Below, piece by piece: positions 29,454 through 32,711 of a DNA stretch of 32,711 bases. Made by a program: the position numbers and the translations under genes. The notes under the pieces are model-generated. The model had not been told where the DNA came from. It searched no databases and was given only the letters and a program-made list of their open reading frames with translations. Positions within the stretch are counted from its first letter, which is position 1; each line of letters opens with the position of its first letter. Where the stretch lies: positions 1 to 32,711 of the forward strand of contig NZ_JAUHJR010000013.1 in NCBI RefSeq assembly GCF_030412915.1. Direction: 5' to 3'. Source of the stretch: Nocardioides abyssi. Its GTDB lineage: Bacteria; Actinomycetota; Actinomycetes; Propionibacteriales; Nocardioidaceae.

Positions 29454-31036
29454 CCCTCCCGGACCTGCCGTTCGCGCGACTCACCCTCGCCGCACGCGGG
29501 TTCGTGCTGCTCTTCCTCTCCATCGCCGCCGTCGCGCAGCGCGACGAGGACATGGCGCTGGCGCTGATCGCGATCGGCGCGACGTGGGTCGTCGTCCAGC
29601 TCGCCGAGTTCCGCCCGGGCGTCTCTACGGGGTTCGCGACGACCTTCGACGCCGTCGTCGTGGGCCTGGTCTGCGGCATCACCGTCGGCGACACGCTGCC
29701 CGTGCTGGCCGCCCTCGCGGTCCCGCCGTTCACCGCCGGCCTCTACCGGGGCGCGGTCGGGGTGGCGCTCGCGATGTCCGCGCAGCTGGTCGCCCTGCTC
29801 GGCGTGGTCGTGCTGGCGTACGACGGCCTCGGCGGCCTCGACCGGGAGCAGTCGATCGGCATCTTCACCTGGGTCGTCACCGGCCTCGGCCTCGGCCTCA
29901 TCGCGACGTTCCTGCACTCCGCCATCGTGCGATCGGTCGACCCGTTGGCGCCGTACCACTACGCGCAGACGCTGCTGCGGCAGCTGATCGACCTCTCCGG
30001 CGGCCTCAAGTCCGGGCTGGACCCGACCGCGCTCGGCGGCGCCATCGTCAGCTCGGTGCGCGACGAGCTGCCGGTCGCCTCGCTCGTGCTCTACGTGCCG
30101 CGGGGCGAGTCGCTCACCCCGCTGGTCGAGGAAAACCTCGAGGGCGCCGCGGGCGAGCACGAGGACGTCGCCGCCGAGGCGTGGGCGCGCGGAGAGGTCG
30201 TGGTGCAGGGCCAGTCGTTCGCGATCCCGCTCGACGACGCCGCCGTCGTAGCCGGCGTGCTGTCCGACCGCCTCGACCCCGGCCGGCTCGACCTCACCGG
30301 CCGCATCCGTCGGCTGCAGCGACGGCTCGCGCCCAGTGCCGTGCACCTCGACACCGCGCTGCTCTTCTCGTCCTTCCGCGACGCCGCGACCGCCGAGGAA
30401 CGGCGGCGGCTCGCGCGCGAGATGCACGACGGCGTCGCCCAGGAGATCGCCTCCCTCGGCTACCTCGTCGACGCGCTGGCCGCCCAGCCCGGCTCGCCGG
30501 AGCAGGCCGACCGGATCGCGCTGCTGCGCGACCGGGTGAGCCACGTGGTCGGCGAGGTCCGGCAGTCGGTGCTCACGCTGCGCACGAGCGTCGGGGAGAA
30601 CGAGAGCCTGGGCGCGGCGATCAGCTCCATCGCCCGCCACCTGAGCGAGGTCGCCGGCGTACCCATCCAGGTCACGCTCGAGGAGCACACCACGCGGCTG
30701 CGTCCGGAGGTGGAGGCGGAGCTGTTCCGCATCACCCAGGAGGCGATGAACAACGCGATCAAGCACGCGCAGGCCACCGTGATCGACGTGCACTGCCGGG
30801 TGCACGCGCCCCGCGCGATCATCACCGTCTCCGACGACGGGCGCGGCATGCAGCAGGCGCGCTCGGACTCCCACGGGCTGGAGATCATGCAGGAGCGCGC
30901 GACGCTCATCGGCGGCCGGCTCAGCATCGACCCCGCACCGGACGGTGGCCTGGTGGTCACCGTGGCGGTGGGTACCGACCTCGAGCCGCCGGTCCCCGGT
31001 GTCGAGGCCCCCGACGACAAGAAGGTGAAGGCATGA
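29450..31036 (+). CDS. NarL-type sensor histidine kinase in Tad operon
   Basis: 528 aa. Five or six membrane helices fill residues about 12-165. A region of about 140 residues follows (170-310, with LRQLIDLSGGLKSGLDPTALGGAIVSSVRDEL and SLVLYVPRGE) that looks like a degenerate GAF-type sensor. The HisKA_3 domain has H326 in RRLAREMHDGVAQEIASLGYLVD. The HATPase has EAMNNAIKHA (431-440), SDDGRGM (461-467) and HGLEIMQERATLIGG. All catalytic boxes are present. Its start overlaps tadC and its stop overlaps the response regulator start (ATGA both times), so the kinase and pilus machinery are produced from one message. Its signal is unknown. Confidence 0.93.
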   Translation: MTLPDLPFARLTLAARGFVLLFLSIAAVAQRDEDMALALIAIGATWVVVQLAEFRPGVSTGFATTFDAVVVGLVCGITVGDTLPVLAALAVPPFTAGLYRGAVGVALAMSAQLVALLGVVVLAYDGLGGLDREQSIGIFTWVVTGLGLGLIATFLHSAIVRSVDPLAPYHYAQTLLRQLIDLSGGLKSGLDPTALGGAIVSSVRDELPVASLVLYVPRGESLTPLVEENLEGAAGEHEDVAAEAWARGEVVVQGQSFAIPLDDAAVVAGVLSDRLDPGRLDLTGRIRRLQRRLAPSAVHLDTALLFSSFRDAATAEERRRLAREMHDGVAQEIASLGYLVDALAAQPGSPEQADRIALLRDRVSHVVGEVRQSVLTLRTSVGENESLGAAISSIARHLSEVAGVPIQVTLEEHTTRLRPEVEAELFRITQEAMNNAIKHAQATVIDVHCRVHAPRAIITVSDDGRGMQQARSDSHGLEIMQERATLIGGRLSIDPAPDGGLVVTVAVGTDLEPPVPGVEAPDDKKVKA

Positions 31037-31686
31037 GCGACCGACACATCCGCGTGCTCCTCGTCGACGACCACCAGCTGATCCGTGACGGCCTGTCCGG
31101 CGTGCTGGACCTCGAGGCCGACATGAGCATCGTCGGGGTGGCGGCCACGGTCGCCGAGGCGGTCGCGAAGTACGACGAGCTATCCCCCGACGTCGTCGTC
31201 ACCGACCTCCAGCTCCAGGACGGCACCGGCCTCGACGTCGTCCGCGCCGTGCGCAAGAAGAGCAACGAGACCGGGCTCATCATCCTGACCATGCACTCCG
31301 GTGACGAGCAGATCTTCGCCGCCATGCAGGCCGGCGCGTCCGGCTTCGTCGGCAAGGACGCGCCCTCCAGCGAGGTCGTCAAGGCGGCCCGCCACGCCGC
31401 GGTCTCCCCGCGCTCCTTCATCGCCACCGGCCTCGTCGGCGCGATGATGCGCCGCCAGTCGGGCGAGTCCACCAAGCTCTCCGACCGCGAGCACGAGGTG
31501 CTCCTCCTGCTCGCCGACGGCCTCGGCGCCGCCCAGATCGGCGACAAGCTGTACCTCAGCGAATCGACCGCCAAGTCACACATCGCGAAGATCTACCAGA
31601 AGCTCGGCGCCGCCAACCGCGCCCAGGCCCTGGTCACCGCCATGCGCATCGGTCTGCTCTCCAGCGTCAAGCCGTCCGACTCCTGA
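31033..31686 (+). CDS. LuxR/NarL-type response regulator in Tad operon
   Basis: 217 aa: receiver domain with D12-D13 in LLVDDHQ, phospho-acceptor D58 in VVVTDLQLQDGTG, Thr in IILTMHSGD and Lys in GFVGKDAP. A LuxR helix-turn-helix follows: LSDREHEVLLLLADGLGAAQIGDKLYLSESTAKSHIAKIYQKLGAANRAQALV. It is the obvious partner of the kinase immediately upstream (4-base overlap). The best candidate target is the dyad TAGTCCG-TT-CGGACTA located 43 bases after its stop and upstream of the pilin gene. By position it would set pilin expression; that is inference. Confidence 0.94.
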   Translation: MSDRHIRVLLVDDHQLIRDGLSGVLDLEADMSIVGVAATVAEAVAKYDELSPDVVVTDLQLQDGTGLDVVRAVRKKSNETGLIILTMHSGDEQIFAAMQAGASGFVGKDAPSSEVVKAARHAAVSPRSFIATGLVGAMMRRQSGESTKLSDREHEVLLLLADGLGAAQIGDKLYLSESTAKSHIAKIYQKLGAANRAQALVTAMRIGLLSSVKPSDS

Positions 31687-31729
31687 GGGCGGGCTGACCC
31701 ACCTGGCCATGACGGCCGCCGGACGGTCG

Positions 31730-31745
31730 TAGTCCGTTCGGACTA
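31730..31745. promoter_or_regulatory. Palindromic operator candidate upstream of pilin gene
   Basis: TAGTCCG-TT-CGGACTA is a perfect 7-base dyad with a two-base centre, about 125 bases before the pilin start. The size suits a LuxR-type regulator dimer. The adjacent response regulator is the likely binder. Confidence 0.5.
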
Positions 31746-31868
31746 TGCAGCTCGAGACGGGGACGGGATTCGCTGACCTGCGGTTTCAGCGAGGATTTCT
31801 GTCGTGAGGTTCTTCGGCCTCACGCCGGAGAACCACCCCCGTCACCAGCTCTCTGAAGGAGAACCACC
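31746..31868 (+). promoter_or_regulatory. Structured leader of the Flp pilin gene
   Basis: Two hairpins: TCGCTGA/TCAGCGA (31770-31776 with 31786-31792) and CGTGAGG/CCTCACG (31803-31809 with 31818-31824). The ribosome binding site AAGGAG (31856-31861) is seven bases before the GTG. The 11-base string GGAGAACCACC occurs twice, at 31827-31837 and 31858-31868; only the second is followed by a start codon. Stable stems in front of a strong site suit a highly expressed, stable pilin message. Confidence 0.5.
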
Positions 31869-32063
31869 GTGCTCGACTACCTGCGCATCGTCGTCAACGC
31901 CCGCCTCGCCAAGATGGAGGAGCGTGGCGCCTCCGCCGTCGAGTACGGCCTGCTCGTCGCCGGCATCGCGGCTGTCATCGTCGCGGCCGTCTTCCTGCTC
32001 GGCGGCACTGTCACCAGTGCGTTCGACAAGACCAACTCCAACATCGGTTCGAAGGTCAAGTAA
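31869..32063 (+). CDS. flp: Flp/Fap-family type IVb pilin
   Basis: 64 aa major pilin. The prepilin motif is clear: a basic leader (VNARLAKMEERG) then A-S-A-V-E-Y-G, with cleavage expected after Gly and the conserved Glu and Tyr at mature positions 5 and 6. The hydrophobic stretch YGLLVAGIAAVIVAAVFLLGG follows, and a short polar tail ends in NSNIGSKVK. It is exported and assembled by the TadA/TadB/TadC machinery encoded upstream. GTG start at 31869 with AAGGAG seven bases upstream. No prepilin peptidase (TadV/CpaA) is in the window, so cleavage depends on a gene elsewhere. Confidence 0.95.
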   Translation: MLDYLRIVVNARLAKMEERGASAVEYGLLVAGIAAVIVAAVFLLGGTVTSAFDKTNSNIGSKVK

Positions 32064-32134
32064 GACGGACCGCTTCGTGGAAGCGGGGGCCGTCCAGATC
32101 AGCTGGGCGGCCTTTCGCCTGTCTCGAGCTGATC
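32064..32134 (+). terminator. Two stem-loops after the pilin gene
   Basis: GACGG-A-CCGCTTC-GTG-GAAGCGG-GGG-CCGTC (32064-32094) forms a long near-continuous hairpin starting one base after the pilin stop. A second structure pairs GATCAGCT (32097-32104) with AGCTGATC (32127-32134) around an inner GGCG/CGCC and CTTT. Together they should stop transcription or protect the 3' end of the pilin message. Confidence 0.7.
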
Positions 32135-32633
32135 GCCGACGCCAGCGCGAGGCGGCCGCGAACGTCCAAACGGCTAGCGAACCAGTGGTGGGGTGACACG
32201 GGAGGTGAAAGAAATGCCATGGTCGCCGAGGCGAGTGGAACCTGCACGACGGCCAACGGGTCAGGTATCACACGTGACTTCCAGGCATGCCCAGTTGCAC
32301 GAGTCTCGACCTGACTGCTGAGCCCGCACTCTGGCAAGGACGCTGCTCGTCGCAACAGTGTTCAGCACCGTTGAAACATCAGCGCCTCGACGACCGCGGG
32401 CCGCTCGCGCCGGGCGCCCAGCCTGAGGAACCACGCAAGCAAGCCGACGGCGGTGACTCCGCAAACCAAGGGCCGTTCCGACCGCATGTTGTTGTCCTTC
32501 GCCTGTGCCGGCTGGTGCGTGACGATGGACGGCGCCTGATCGACCCGCTGGACGCGGACCAGTGTCGCTCAGGACGACCCGCCGGCTAGCTGTGATGTTC
32601 AGGGAGGTTGTACTGCCCGGCATCGGTGAGCCT
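32135..32633. other. Lower-G+C intergenic region without a clear large gene
   Basis: About 500 bases with visibly lower G+C than the rest of the window and no reading frame with convincing codon use over 50 codons. One short minus-strand frame (32362-32487) is listed separately. No tRNA or intact transposase is seen. It may be decayed accessory DNA next to an insertion sequence. Confidence 0.5.
32362..32487 (-). CDS. Possible small hydrophobic protein, 41 aa
   Basis: ATG at 32485-32487 is preceded by GAAGGA with a 7-base gap, a good ribosome binding site. The product has one hydrophobic stretch (CGVTAVGLLAWFLRLGARR, residues 9-27) that could span a membrane and a short C-terminal tail ending in Cys. 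Most codons end in G or C despite the lower G+C of the region. I do not recognise it. It could be a real microprotein or chance. Confidence 0.25.
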   Translation of the reverse strand: MRSERPLVCGVTAVGLLAWFLRLGARRERPAVVEALMFQRC

Positions 32634-32705
32634 GTCTGACAGACGAAGGCCTCCGGTTGTGAAGTGGAGCTGTCTAGTTCACCGCTTCACTGACCGGAGG
32701 CCCTC
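32634..32705 (+). promoter_or_regulatory. IS-like end with hairpin hiding the ribosome binding site
   Basis: An interrupted palindrome GTCTG-A-CAGAC (32634-32644) is followed by an imperfect inverted repeat of about 20 bases: GGCCTCCGGTTGTGAAGTGG (32648-32667) with CCGCTTCACTGACCGGAGGCC (32682-32702). The GGAGG at 32696-32700 sits five bases before a GTG and pairs with CCTCC of the left arm. Such sequestering stems are known at insertion-sequence ends, where they prevent translation from read-through RNA. Confidence 0.5.
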
Positions 32706-32711
32706 GTGTCC
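32706..32711 (+). CDS. First codons of a reading frame, possibly a transposase
   Basis: GTG TCC at the window edge follows a GGAGG site with 5-base spacing. Only two codons (Met-Ser) are visible, so the identity rests on the IS-like upstream hairpin. It may be the transposase of an IS481- or IS3-like element; this is a guess from context. Confidence 0.3.

Noticed and set aside
32211-32318. A 35-codon plus-strand frame (ATG after GGGAGG)
   Set aside because: The ribosome site is good, but codon use is unlike the genome and the product has no hydrophobic or recognisable feature.
32261-32623. A 120-codon minus-strand open frame in the pilin downstream region
   Set aside because: Composition is not protein-like and no domain is seen; the shorter frame at 32362-32487 in another phase is more plausible.

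Overview
The window is very G+C-rich, chromosomal-looking actinobacterial DNA. Gene content and protein style (class II DAHP synthase, mixed-group phosphofructokinase, DUF5304, ArsA and ROK kinases next to a FadD15-like ligase, GTG starts, TAnnnT boxes just before start codons) fit Propionibacteriales, most likely Nocardioides or a close relative. The genus is inferred from the sequence alone. I see no tRNA, rRNA, CRISPR array or phage gene.

Layout: 1-4.9 kb holds the start of a threonine aldolase, class II DAHP synthase (aroG), an APC-type amino acid permease, a small nucleotidyltransferase, and a divergent endonuclease/exonuclease/phosphatase protein. 4.9-9.4 kb holds a phosphofructokinase (with residues predicting pyrophosphate use), a DUF1028 protein overlapping glycerol kinase, and a coiled-coil protein. 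9.4-11.4 kb is a TetR regulator divergent from an MpaB/latex-clearing-type oxygenase. 11.5-15.7 kb, all on the minus strand, holds an acyltransferase, a sensor kinase, a DUF2804 protein, a flavin reductase-like protein and a LuxR response regulator. 15.7-17 kb has an alpha/beta hydrolase and a small membrane protein.

17-21 kb is a tightly packed minus-strand operon (SRPBCC protein, ArsA-type ATPase with an HSP20-like tail, DUF5304-like protein, two ROK sugar kinases). It is divergent from a long-chain acyl-CoA ligase at 21.1-22.9 kb. aroG, plsC, arsA, SRPBCC and fadD15 also lie near each other in mycobacteria (Rv2178c to Rv2187), so this core is vertically conserved.

23.2-32.1 kb is a Flp/Tad pilus locus in one direction: cpaB, tadZ/cpaE, tadA/cpaF, a gene fusing a secreted von Willebrand factor A domain to TadB, tadC, a NarL-type sensor kinase, its LuxR-type response regulator, and the Flp pilin with its own structured leader. 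Six genes from tadZ to the regulator overlap or nearly overlap, so pilus machinery and its presumed two-component control are made together. The VWA-TadB fusion and the kinase/regulator pair inside the pilus operon are the most unusual parts of the window.

32.1-32.7 kb has lower G+C and no convincing large gene. It ends in a hairpin that would hide the ribosome binding site of a reading frame starting in the last six bases, which looks like the left end of an insertion sequence. Many genes lack a Shine-Dalgarno sequence and carry a TAnnnT box 6-8 bases before the start codon, indicating frequent leaderless transcription.
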